Source of the DNA: Tetrapyrgos nigripes
Taxonomy: Eukaryota; Basidiomycota; Agaricomycetes; Agaricales; Campanellaceae
DNA length: 64,000 nt
Direction: 5' to 3'
NCBI GenBank assembly: GCA_013368315.1
Contig: JAACJM010000263.1
Location: forward strand, 1-64,000
Part shown: one piece after another, positions 23,863 through 33,655 of the stretch
Numbering within the stretch: position 1 is the first letter of the stretch
Layout of the letters: the number at the start of each line of letters is the position of its first letter
Notes under the pieces: model-generated
Database searches by the model: none
Told to the model about the DNA's origin: nothing
Seen by the model: the letters and a program-made list of their open reading frames with translations, nothing else
Program-made: the position numbers and the translations under genes

Positions 23863-26371
23863 CCTCCTACACACCCTACACACCCTACATACACTTCTCT
23901 CATCCAATACACACACATTCCACATGCACTCCATAACAAAAAAAAAACTAGGCTCTAACGCCTCCAAGCTCTAACGCTTGAAAAATAAATGAAATAAAAA
24001 GAACACACAGACGAACATCGTCCTCCCACTAGGCTCTAACGCCTCTAAGCTCTAATGCTTGCACGTGTCCCTAGAACCATGCCATATCCCTACTACTCGC
24101 TCATTTAGGCTCTAACGCCTCTATTCCCAACAGTCTCTACCTCCTCCATGAAGAAGCCTATTACAAAACAGACCACACTGTCCTTCAATAAGCAAGCCCC
24201 TACTCGCCCTCCTCCACAAAGCAGTTCTTGCAGCACTCTCGATCCTTCGGCCCCACCTCAATAAGCAAGCCCCTGCTCGCCCTCTACAAAGTGTGGTTCT
24301 CACAGGACTCTCAATCCCTCGGCCTCTGCCCCTTTGGCAACCCCATGATGGGCATGACGACGTCTGCGCAGGTCTCCACTGAAGGACGACTTCTTTACCC
24401 TCTAGCTCTTGCTTTACATACTCTCTAGCTCTCTCACTCTATAATCTCGTACACCTTCTGCCCATACCTCACACACTTTAACATCAGAATGTATACCTTA
24501 TTTTCTCTTACATCAGGAGCATCAATAATACATTAGCTTCTACTCTGTAATTGTGTACTCTGCTCAATATGCTGGGGGTAACACACACCCTGTTCGACAT
24601 CTCCAGCTCTACTTCTACTGCTACCTAATGTTTGACCTCAATCCAATGGCACTCAGTCTTACTCATCGCCATTTACAAAACTAACCATGCCTTGACATCT
24701 TTTGCATATGCCATTTCTCAGCCCTCTTTGTAGGCTCGCGCATGCTCTCTTTTACAGCTGCATGGTATCCCCGACATGCACCCATTTATACCACACATAT
24801 AGCTACCAAATCTCTGCCTACCTGTCACTGCCAGCTGGAACCCTGCCTATATTAACTCTCACCCTTCTCCTGTTGCTCACACACTTGTACATCCTCCTAA
24901 TCATTTCACACATGAAATCTTGGTGAATGCACCGACAAAGTAATTAGGGGGTTATTTCAACACGAACTTCAAATCCTGTAACCATCTTTCGCGATATCAT
25001 CACTCCTGACACCCAACAACCTCCACCAGTCCATGCCAGCCCTGTATGCCCTGCATGTATTTTGCAATCCTTTCGAACTTGCAATCTAGTCACTTCTATT
25101 AATGTTTGATTAAACAACAACCATCCTTACCCACCTGGCCATGCATTCTGACAGGTTCAGGATGAGATCTCTGTCCAAATACTCAGTCATATCCCTGAGC
25201 ACTGGGCATTGAGCTTCTTAGTCCACTTCTGCTATACCTTCCTCTCCTTGGAAAAGATCACTATCCATGCTACTGCACATAGCATGCAGATGACCTGCTA
25301 AGAACTGTTCTCTTCATATATCAGAAGAGCCTTGAAAAACATACAGATCTATACACCTATGGTGGGATCATTCTTTGTTTGACGTAGTGCTACATTCCCA
25401 CTCGTCTCCATCCACAATCTGCCACAGAGGCCCATTTCTGGCACCTCTGTTCACGGAGCTTGCAATTCTGCCACTTCAATATCGTTGAATCACCCTTGCT
25501 ATGCGCTGCCTTCTGTACATCCTATTGAGAGACCATATCCACTGTGCCATTGCATTTCGGTTGTAAACACCACCAATGCTTTATATCCTCCATCCCAAGT
25601 CACAAAACTCTGCTTCACATCACTGATCCAATATTATTGGCCCTCACTAATCTTACACCATAAATCTAATATCATCAAATCCATTCTGCCTTGACTCTCA
25701 CTATGAAGTCAATCTACTCAAAATCAATTTCTTCTCTTCATCAAGCTATCATAATCTGCCATCCCACTATCACTGTCCTTTGCATTACCCTAACTCTACC
25801 TTCTTTTCATCCTTCACAATCTACACTCAGAATCAATATCTTTGCTCTACCTCACTCGCAGCATCATCACAAATTCCACTTCCCATTACAAGCATTCCCT
25901 TCTCTCCAGCCTTGCAACTTGAATCCACATTCAATGTCAATATCTTTAATCTACCCCGCTTTCACCCCAACCCTGTACTCAGTATTAAAACCCTCTCCTA
26001 ATACCTTGCATTCTGCACTCAGAATAATATCTTTCTCCACTTCACTCTCAGCTCACCTCAACCCCGTATTCTATCAAAACAATCTCCTAAGACCTCGCAA
26101 TCTGCACTTGAAATCATAACTTCACTCAGAATCACTCTCAGCTCACTCTCATATTTCATCAAAGTCTCTCATTTCTAGTGTGGTTTGAGCCATTTAAGTA
26201 ATTCAGGTTCTATGCTGGACAATCATACACTTGTTCTCCTTCCATCTCAATTTTCAGCACATCATCAAACACGATTTGACGATTCTGATTTAGCTGTGCA
26301 AGCTCCTGATCTAATCACCTGCCATGGGACTACTGTCACGATGTTGACGTGCTCGATTTCATTGGTAAGGG
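23863..26371. repeat. Pyrimidine-rich degenerate repeat region
   Basis: Strongly C/T-rich on the plus strand. 23950-24125 has several copies of GGCTCTAACGCCTC and AAGCTCTAACGCTTG. 24170-24310 contains two copies of CAATAAGCAAGCCCCT(A/G)CTC. 25690-26170 is built of loosely repeated words such as CACTCAGAATCA, CTCTCAGCTCAC and TCAAAGTCTCTC. No gene family is visible. The words recur at 26560, so the region probably belongs to older non-coding mobile DNA flanking the Helitron. Confidence 0.5.
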
Positions 26372-26474
26372 CTTAGAGTAGACGTAGGCCATGGCGGGCT
26401 ATACCGCGTCTACACCCAGCATGTTTGTAGAGGACCATGCCATGTATTTCTATCTATCTATCTATCTATCTCTC
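26372..26474 (+). repeat. Short interspersed repeat with TATC tail, copy A
   Basis: Begins CTTAGAGTAGACGTAGGCC, has a GTAGACGT/GCGTCTAC fold around TGGCGGGCTATA, and ends ATGTATTTC then (TATC)n. A second copy is at 48831-48915. The microsatellite tail and compact size resemble a SINE, but no clear A and B box is seen. Confidence 0.6.
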
Positions 26475-26908
26475 AAGCATTGCTTAACTAACTAGACCAA
26501 TCTAGGGCTTCTTATCTTCAAGTTCAAACTTCATTGAATACATCACATTTCTTTGTCATTCCGTCAAAGTCTCTCATATCCTTCCTAGATCTTCAAAGCG
26601 AACCTGTAGAAAAGACAGATATGTTTGCATTCAATATTAAGAATGAAGTCACCTGAAATTTTTACAGACATAAGGTCGATGTTTGATCAACATAATCATG
26701 GAAGGGACAACTTACACCATCTCCCAAACATGCTGGCCTGGAACCACGGTAGAGAAGCATATACCACTAGTAGGAGCCCCAATTTGTGAGCCTGAGCATA
26801 TAGCTCCTATAGTGGACCCCCATACTGCCTGTTAAGTGATAGTGATATGGAGCAAAAGAGAAGAAAGCAAAATCTTCGTTGTTAACACCAATCCTGATCT
26901 GATTATAC
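26475..26908. other. Region beyond the 3' side of the Helitron coding frame
   Basis: Contains an imperfect 13-bp inverted repeat, 26764-26777 with 26803-26815 (CCACTA-G-TAGGAGC against GCTCCTATAGTGG). On the minus strand this follows the helicase stop by about 95 bp. It might be part of the Helitron 3' end, though the loop is long for a typical Helitron hairpin. No exact CTRR end could be fixed. Confidence 0.3.
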
Positions 26909-29900
26909 TTAGGAAGCGCTCACCAATGCACCCAAGCAAACATTATACGTGACAGTATCGAGATTCCCAAACTCATACTCGCAAGTATGAAGGGGCTGTG
27001 GGCCAACGCTAACGCGTGGCGAGAACGAGGCCGTCTGCATCACCTCTGATCGATGGTCATTACACTGTATTATCATTTTCTGTACAGACATATAGAACAA
27101 CCACTGCTTTTTTATGATTGAAACTCTCCAGCCCAGTAACTTCTGCTTGAAATTCTGGTGATAATTTTGTTGGTACACCAGTCCCAATCCCATCATATAA
27201 CCATTCATGTCCCCATCAAACATTCTGGTGACGAAGTGATTACCTCCAAAATAAATGATACCATTTATGTGATACTGTTGAGACTCAGGTCGTTGAGTTA
27301 CATGTATAATATTATTAATTGCCATATTACCTTCGTAAGGTATTGACATCAATAGAAATCTGGGAAGTCTTTGAAATATGTATTTTCGGAACATGTCTGA
27401 ATGACAAGAGTGACATTTATCACCCCAAGGCTCCACAAAGTGGGACACCCAATGCTGAGTGGATTCATACATACCAGTTGTCCGAGTTAGCATGAAATTA
27501 TGCTGAGTCCTGTCTTGAAAGTTGGAGTGATTATTGACAAAAAAAACAGTTCTTTTAGTTGTTGGGTTCACTGAATGCAATAGCTCATGCAATACGTCTG
27601 AAGTATCTGCATGTCCCCTGTAAGGAAACGTATCAGAGTCGATATTAAACAGTTGCTCACGTATTTTTTCTCTGATATCAGTGAAGTTTGTCAAATTTCC
27701 TTGAAAACTGTCTGAGAGCTCATTCATCAAGACAGAGGAGAAATTCATTCTTTCATCACTAAATGCTGCATGTTGAGATTGAAACAGGTGATAAAGAAGC
27801 ATAATAGCAGAATCATATGCGCAGCTATTTGCAGACCACTTAAGTGTGGGGTAACTAGAGTTATGTGTCACATCTTGAATACTAGAAGTTGAGTCACCCT
27901 TCATTTCATTGTAATCTTGATTGATTATCTGAATAGGCATAAAATTACCTGATTGCTTTTTTTTTGCTGGAGGTTTTGTTTTTTCTTTTTCTCCTAGAAT
28001 TTTCCAAGAAATCTCTTTGTCCAATGTAGACTCAAATTTCTCATCTGCATCCCATACTAAATTGTCATGAAGCTCTTCAGGTGTATGTCTATTTCCAAAA
28101 TGTGATCTATATTGTTGTATGAGTGATTCCCTCAAGTCCCCAATAATTGAATGAGGCAATTTATGATCTGCATGTAACTTAGTGATGTCATTTAAAATTT
28201 CCATCTCCCTTAGTTCTTGATGATATCCATCTTTATTGCCTATTCCACCTGTAATATGATTAACATTAAAACCCTGTAAGATCATAGTCTCATCTGCACT
28301 GGAGCTCCTTGACAAAGCAGTATAAATGGCCCGAAAATCACGACTATTGTATATATCTGCAACATTGGGGTTGCGTGTTTTTCCTTGTGAAGCAAAGTCA
28401 GTCATTGCAAAATTAGGCAGGACCTCTACTTGAGTTCTAGAGATCTGAATGATCCTGTCGTCAGGCAGTTTACAGTTAATACGCCTTGTATTTGGGATAA
28501 TAGGAACAACATTGAGGGGGAGGTCTTTGAAATGGACATCTGTAGGAGGCTTTTCCAGTTTGACATACAGCACATCCAGCACTAGTTGACCATGCTTTCC
28601 TTTCCTAGCTTGCCATCCATGTACTGTGCCTTCTTGACCTTTTGTTATACAAAGCTCAGTTGCACCATTGAAGCGAATCATCACAGGCAGACCTTTACAC
28701 AGGGACAGAGTTGCAGGAATTTGCATAGTGTTAGTTGAAGGGGATTGCTTCCAAAGTTGCTGCTGTACTTGATCATCAATTTGGTGTTTTGTAGCCTTTC
28801 TCCGTTTGCGTTTGCGATCATGAGTTTTAGAAGGAGGTTCATCAAAAACAACCTGCTCATCATCAGAGAAAAAGTGCGTGAGCACTTGTCCTGTCTCTGC
28901 AGCAAATCGTTTACTGCCCAGTTCATTAGCCACGTCCTTGTGTTTGTTGTAAGTTAAAATTATTGAAGTATTGCGGAAATGAGGGTTATCAATAGAACGA
29001 GATTCATTTGAAGGGTCTGATATCAATGACCGTAAGAAAGTAATATCCTCTGTAGTGCATTTCTTATATCTCATGTGCTCCAATGCTTGACGAAATTTTA
29101 TATCTCTATCTGAATCCCCAGTTTGCCGACAGTTTTTCCTCAAGAGTACTACAGTGTTGACCTGATGCCATAAATATTTTCCAATACTAGCTTGTTGGTC
29201 TGAAGAACTGGAACCTATGGTATGGCTATATAATGAGACACTTTCACCACCCATTGCTGGTGGCAATTGTGCAAAATCACCAGCAAATATCATACTAACC
29301 CCACCAAATGGAAGGAGAGGCTGATTCAAAGCAGTGGCCATCTTAGCACTGATTTTATACAGGTCTTTACATGAAAGCATTGAAACTTCATCTAAAAAAA
29401 CATAATCTACACCACTTAGTCTGGAACAAATTTGTGATATAGACATTTTCCAAAACTCACCCTCCTCTGATGAATTGATCCCAAACACTGAGTGATAAGT
29501 GGAGCCTTGAAGTAAAGCTGCTGCAGTTCCAGTTGGTGCAACTACTATCATGCGATGACTTTGATCTCTTTGTTTAAAGAACTCTCTGAGAGTTTTCAGC
29601 ACTTGAGTTTTACCTGTACCTGCCATACCACCAATATACATCTTCAACTGGTCTGAAATTGAACTGACTGCATGGTTTGCAATAATACAAAAAGCCTGTT
29701 CTTGCTCTAGATTCAAGTTAAATTTGATACATAAATCGTCTATGAGTTTTTTTGTCTGATTGCTCTTGAATTTCTCCTCAAATATATGTTGATCGATGAT
29801 TTCTACTTGATCAGGAAATTTATTAGGAAAGGTATTTGGCTTGTTTTTGTTCTGTTTTAATCTATCTGTTATCACATTTCCTTTCATTTTTGCAATTTCC

Positions 29901-30019
29901 AATCTCCATGCATTTGAACTTTTGAAGGGATAGTCAAAAGAGGCTGGTATACGGCTTTTCAAGTCACATTTTGCATTTGTCCATCCCATATTGACCAGTA
30001 AATCTGTCATCTCTTGCAT
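26909..30019 (-). CDS. Helitron PIF1-like helicase section with C-terminal cysteine-peptidase-like domain
   Basis: 1036 aa from an ATG three bases after the TGA that ends the Rep section, in the same frame. Helicase motifs: Walker A GMAGTGKT 131-138, APTGTAA near 161, Walker B VFLDEVSML 207-215, GDFAQLPP 247-254, and motif VI YTALSRSS at 566-573. It would unwind DNA during rolling-circle transposition in the nucleus. After a charged linker, residues ~725-940 form a second domain. It has NSCAYDS (731-737, candidate Cys nucleophile C733) and a G-G-N-H-F-V box (candidate His H928), plus CHSC at 869-872. This Cys-box/His-box layout recalls ubiquitin-specific or OTU-like peptidases. The product probably exists only as part of a longer Rep-helicase protein; the internal ATG may not be used. 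Confidence 0.8.
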   Translation of the reverse strand: MQEMTDLLVNMGWTNAKCDLKSRIPASFDYPFKSSNAWRLEIAKMKGNVITDRLKQNKNKPNTFPNKFPDQVEIIDQHIFEEKFKSNQTKKLIDDLCIKFNLNLEQEQAFCIIANHAVSSISDQLKMYIGGMAGTGKTQVLKTLREFFKQRDQSHRMIVVAPTGTAAALLQGSTYHSVFGINSSEEGEFWKMSISQICSRLSGVDYVFLDEVSMLSCKDLYKISAKMATALNQPLLPFGGVSMIFAGDFAQLPPAMGGESVSLYSHTIGSSSSDQQASIGKYLWHQVNTVVLLRKNCRQTGDSDRDIKFRQALEHMRYKKCTTEDITFLRSLISDPSNESRSIDNPHFRNTSIILTYNKHKDVANELGSKRFAAETGQVLTHFFSDDEQVVFDEPPSKTHDRKRKRRKATKHQIDDQVQQQLWKQSPSTNTMQIPATLSLCKGLPVMIRFNGATELCITKGQEGTVHGWQARKGKHGQLVLDVLYVKLEKPPTDVHFKDLPLNVVPIIPNTRRINCKLPDDRIIQISRTQVEVLPNFAMTDFASQGKTRNPNVADIYNSRDFRAIYTALSRSSSADETMILQGFNVNHITGGIGNKDGYHQELREMEILNDITKLHADHKLPHSIIGDLRESLIQQYRSHFGNRHTPEELHDNLVWDADEKFESTLDKEISWKILGEKEKTKPPAKKKQSGNFMPIQIINQDYNEMKGDSTSSIQDVTHNSSYPTLKWSANSCAYDSAIMLLYHLFQSQHAAFSDERMNFSSVLMNELSDSFQGNLTNFTDIREKIREQLFNIDSDTFPYRGHADTSDVLHELLHSVNPTTKRTVFFVNNHSNFQDRTQHNFMLTRTTGMYESTQHWVSHFVEPWGDKCHSCHSDMFRKYIFQRLPRFLLMSIPYEGNMAINNIIHVTQRPESQQYHINGIIYFGGNHFVTRMFDGDMNGYMMGLGLVYQQNYHQNFKQKLLGWRVSIIKKQWLFYMSVQKMIIQCNDHRSEVMQTASFSPRVSVGPQPLHTCEYEFGNLDTVTYNVCLGALVSAS

Positions 30020-30022
30020 GTC

Positions 30023-33000
30023 TCATTGCCTGCGCTGTTCACGTACACCTATATGGTCATCTGAACATTTAAATGGATCAAAATGGACTCCATCATCAAA
30101 TTCAGGCTCTAAACTTGAAGGATCAATTCCCAGACTCTGAGCCTTTCTTTGAGCATGGTAATCATCTCTTGAATCCAAACACTCAAACCGAAGTTCAAAA
30201 TTTTCCATCAGGAACTCTTGCTGGGTAGAAAATTGATAGTCCAGGAATGCTCTATCCCAACTCTCACCCTTGATCTTAAGATCTTCTCCAGTTCTCCATG
30301 GTTTGAAAAGGGTCAACATAACCGAACAGTAGTACTCTCTGTCTCCCTTATTTTTTCTTGGTAATGAAGGTCCAATGAAATTGGGCACAATATTTTTCTT
30401 ATTGTGCATGCGCAGGTAATGTGTACTAGCCAAGGGATGGTCATGTACAAAAGGGTGTCCATTTTTAGGTAGCACATTCTTTTCCAAAGGCTTGGGATGG
30501 TTTTTAGCACTGGGCCACTCAGTTTCCAAAGTTTTTTGATGTGCATAAGTATCTTCTTCATCAGATGAATAGCCACTATCATAGTATTCTGAACTCTCAT
30601 CATCAGAGCAATTGACCTCTGTTTTCTCTGCTGTGAGTTTGATACGTTCACATTGGCAGACCCATTCATATAAAGTCATATCATTTAAATCATCTGGACG
30701 GTATATATAATCAAATATTGAGGAAAACCCTACAATCCTGCCCTTGTGTCGAATGACAACTACTTTTTCTTCTTTATTGCTTTGCACCTCATCAGGTTCC
30801 AGCCAAAACTTACGTGCTTCACTGACAAAGTCTTTCCAGTAAAATGATTTGAACTCATGGCTTGTGTAATGATCAGGTTTATCTAAAAGATACATAGCAA
30901 TCATTGGTGCACCCAGCTCCATCTTAACTGAGAGTAAGTTAACAATTTGGGTAATAATTTTTCTTGCCTTCTCATGACGAGGTAATGTACCTGTTAGCAT
31001 TTCTGTATTCCTTTGTAAGATGGTACGAATAACTTCAAAAATCACATGAGTGTTCAGATTCCATTTTGTAATATACTCAGTCACATACAACACAACAGCC
31101 TTGATTGCTGTTCCTGATAGCAATGAAGAGACATCAGAGTTACATCTAAGTAAATAGGTGGCAGTTTGGTTATAGGTGTTAATCCAAGCTTCTGTCTTTT
31201 TCATTCTGAGGGCACCAGTCTCAGTGTCGACCTGAGTTGATGGAAAAGTTTCTCGTGGAAATCTGGCTTTACAAGTGCCAAATTTATTGTCAAGACAACC
31301 CAGATAATCTTTGCCCACCTTTCTTGTTCCTTGCCTGGTCAAAGTAGACTTGCATTTGTGTATATGAGTTCGACTTAAAATATCATCCACTTCTTGTTGA
31401 TAATTGTCATTCCAGGCTTTACATGTCTCACAATCCTCTGTGCTGGTACATAAATAGTTTGGAGGACTTTGTGGTAATGAGTATAAAGGATTAGTGTAAT
31501 CTTCATTTTCTGAGACAGCCTGAACATTTTGTTGAACTTCTTCTTGAGAACCAGTCATAAAATCCCCACAATGTACAGATTCTAAGTACTCAACAATTCT
31601 TCTCTGGAAATCATCTTCATTTTTTAGTATGGCATCTCTTATCTGTTGTGGAGACATGCTGTTTGCAATCCAAAGAAGCATATGAAGATGGAGTGTCAAT
31701 CTTCCTTGTTGTTCTATGGTGCCAAAATAACCAGACGTTTTCCCAAAAATGCCATCATGATCAGTGTTAACTCCTAATATGTGCTTAATAAACATTTGAA
31801 CCATGAAATCAAAGAACTTTGCACCAGCAACAGGATTATTGATAATTTTACGAGTTCTTTCATCATTAGGAAGATTAAGATTAATGTCAAAATTCTCATC
31901 AGTAATTGAATAATATAAACACAATGGATGAGTTTGATCAGATGGTGCAAAAGTAATATACCAAGATGGGGCCCCAAGGTATGAGATTAGAGACCACAGT
32001 TTAGTTCGCAAGAATTTTTTACTGGACATAGAACCTTTAACTGTACCACCTACATGGTCCAGATCTTGAATTATGTCGTAGCACAATTTTTCTTCTTCTG
32101 TTTCTGGTTGTACCCTTTTGCCTTGGCTGAGTTTATCTATTAAACTGTTCAGAACATGTGGATTCAAATTCAAAATGCGGTCTGCAATAGTTGAGAAGCT
32201 TTTCTTCTGTGTTAGCGCAAATCCATTAGTCGTTGTCTGTTTTACTTGTTCATGACTGAAAGCTACAAAATTAAACAAAGGGTCAGTCTGAAATCTTTTA
32301 TCATGATAGTTCATGAAGTATTTTTTGTGACTTTTCTCTGAAAATGATTTGAGGGTGGTCATGCCAATACTTCCCATACCATAGGGAAAAAGCCAGGGAA
32401 AAATAGAAGGGTACAACAATGGGTTATTGAACATAGAGGAGCTTTTCTCACTGTGTCCCACAGCAAGAAATTTACCTTGTGATTTCAGATAAGCTAAGGC
32501 TTTAGCTTTTTGAAGCTCAACTGAAGTATTCTGTAGCTGTTCACCTGTTATACCATGCACTACAAATGGAATGCTGCCTGTTTCAGTGCCAATTTCTAGT
32601 TCATTATCATAAGTACTTGTGCTCTCAGGTATTCTATTACCTTCTGACTCCATCTCTTTAAAAGCTACAGTAACTGGTGGTATATCCTCAGGGTATTTAT
32701 TGAGATTGTCTGTAGAAATTTTTATATCTTGATATGCAGGATGATTTAGTCGAAGCCAAGTTAAAGCTTTAAACACTTCTTTTCGTCTAACAAGCATAGG
32801 GGTACGTTTATAATCCTTTTCTGTAGGCTTGCATGGTCCAGTAAACATGATGGCCAATACCTCATCCAGATCTTCTGGAGGAGGAGGTAGGACATCGTAA
32901 ACTTTCATGATTGGTGATTCAAAGGCTATTACATGTGAAATCATCTTTCTCATACCTGATGATACACGCACAAAGCAACAATTGGTGCGGATTTTCTGAA

Positions 33001-33643
33001 CTAGTAGTTTTTCCACAAAATTTAAGCATTGTAATTGAGGCGGGACATGTCCAAGCCAAAATCCATTTGCCAATGAAATCCGAGGAATTTTGCCATTTCG
33101 AAGACAGACTCTACAATCAATGCAGACTTTGGTACATGAGTCATCAATAATAGGTCCAGACAAGCCAGTTATTCTCTCAGACATTGTTCTTCGCTCTTTG
33201 CGGGTAACTCCACTGGCAATAAGAACATTAAGCATATTTTTCACTTGTTGGATTGGAGTCAGAGTAGACATTGGCTTAAGCTGACCACAAACTCCACATC
33301 CACCTTCTTCAATCGCTGATACAGAAAAATCATCACACCAATCTGATATGATTTTTTTCAACAGAAGTTTAGAAGCAGGTGGGGGAGGAAAGGCTTGCTG
33401 ACTTATGATCTGAACTGGATCAATAGGTTCAAAGATGGTGATAGGCTCTCTACATGTTGACTGACATTGATGGTTTTCAAACAATGTCTGCATTTTGGAT
33501 TTAACGTTGCGTCCCAAATTAAGGTGATGAAATCTCGCTAACTCTCTTAATGACTGCTGTGTTAAAGACGGATACAATTCAGACACAGGTATTGAGGTGT
33601 ATAATAGCATGGGATTATGGATAAATTGAGAATCAGGTTGCAC
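30023..33643 (-). CDS. Helitron replication initiator (HUH/Y2 Rep) section
   Basis: 1206 residues. The frame is open back to a TGA at 33656-33658 and starts only with GTG, so no normal ATG opens it. N-terminal Cys clusters (CGVCG near 120, CIDC near 175) and the segment around PPPPEDLDEVLA match the region found in front of basidiomycete Rep proteins (DUF6570-like). The Helitron-like N domain follows. The HUH metal site is H652-L-H654 in LTLHLHMLLW, and the two catalytic tyrosines are Y853 and Y857 in LYVTEYITKW. The protein would nick and rejoin DNA at the Helitron ends. It ends RRQ then TGA, two codons before the helicase ATG in the same frame. The TGA probably replaces a sense codon of a single RepHel protein. 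Confidence 0.8.
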   Translation of the reverse strand: MQPDSQFIHNPMLLYTSIPVSELYPSLTQQSLRELARFHHLNLGRNVKSKMQTLFENHQCQSTCREPITIFEPIDPVQIISQQAFPPPPASKLLLKKIISDWCDDFSVSAIEEGGCGVCGQLKPMSTLTPIQQVKNMLNVLIASGVTRKERRTMSERITGLSGPIIDDSCTKVCIDCRVCLRNGKIPRISLANGFWLGHVPPQLQCLNFVEKLLVQKIRTNCCFVRVSSGMRKMISHVIAFESPIMKVYDVLPPPPEDLDEVLAIMFTGPCKPTEKDYKRTPMLVRRKEVFKALTWLRLNHPAYQDIKISTDNLNKYPEDIPPVTVAFKEMESEGNRIPESTSTYDNELEIGTETGSIPFVVHGITGEQLQNTSVELQKAKALAYLKSQGKFLAVGHSEKSSSMFNNPLLYPSIFPWLFPYGMGSIGMTTLKSFSEKSHKKYFMNYHDKRFQTDPLFNFVAFSHEQVKQTTTNGFALTQKKSFSTIADRILNLNPHVLNSLIDKLSQGKRVQPETEEEKLCYDIIQDLDHVGGTVKGSMSSKKFLRTKLWSLISYLGAPSWYITFAPSDQTHPLCLYYSITDENFDINLNLPNDERTRKIINNPVAGAKFFDFMVQMFIKHILGVNTDHDGIFGKTSGYFGTIEQQGRLTLHLHMLLWIANSMSPQQIRDAILKNEDDFQRRIVEYLESVHCGDFMTGSQEEVQQNVQAVSENEDYTNPLYSLPQSPPNYLCTSTEDCETCKAWNDNYQQEVDDILSRTHIHKCKSTLTRQGTRKVGKDYLGCLDNKFGTCKARFPRETFPSTQVDTETGALRMKKTEAWINTYNQTATYLLRCNSDVSSLLSGTAIKAVVLYVTEYITKWNLNTHVIFEVIRTILQRNTEMLTGTLPRHEKARKIITQIVNLLSVKMELGAPMIAMYLLDKPDHYTSHEFKSFYWKDFVSEARKFWLEPDEVQSNKEEKVVVIRHKGRIVGFSSIFDYIYRPDDLNDMTLYEWVCQCERIKLTAEKTEVNCSDDESSEYYDSGYSSDEEDTYAHQKTLETEWPSAKNHPKPLEKNVLPKNGHPFVHDHPLASTHYLRMHNKKNIVPNFIGPSLPRKNKGDREYYCSVMLTLFKPWRTGEDLKIKGESWDRAFLDYQFSTQQEFLMENFELRFECLDSRDDYHAQRKAQSLGIDPSSLEPEFDDGVHFDPFKCSDDHIGVREQRRQ

Positions 33644-33655
33644 TAATGTGCGAAA

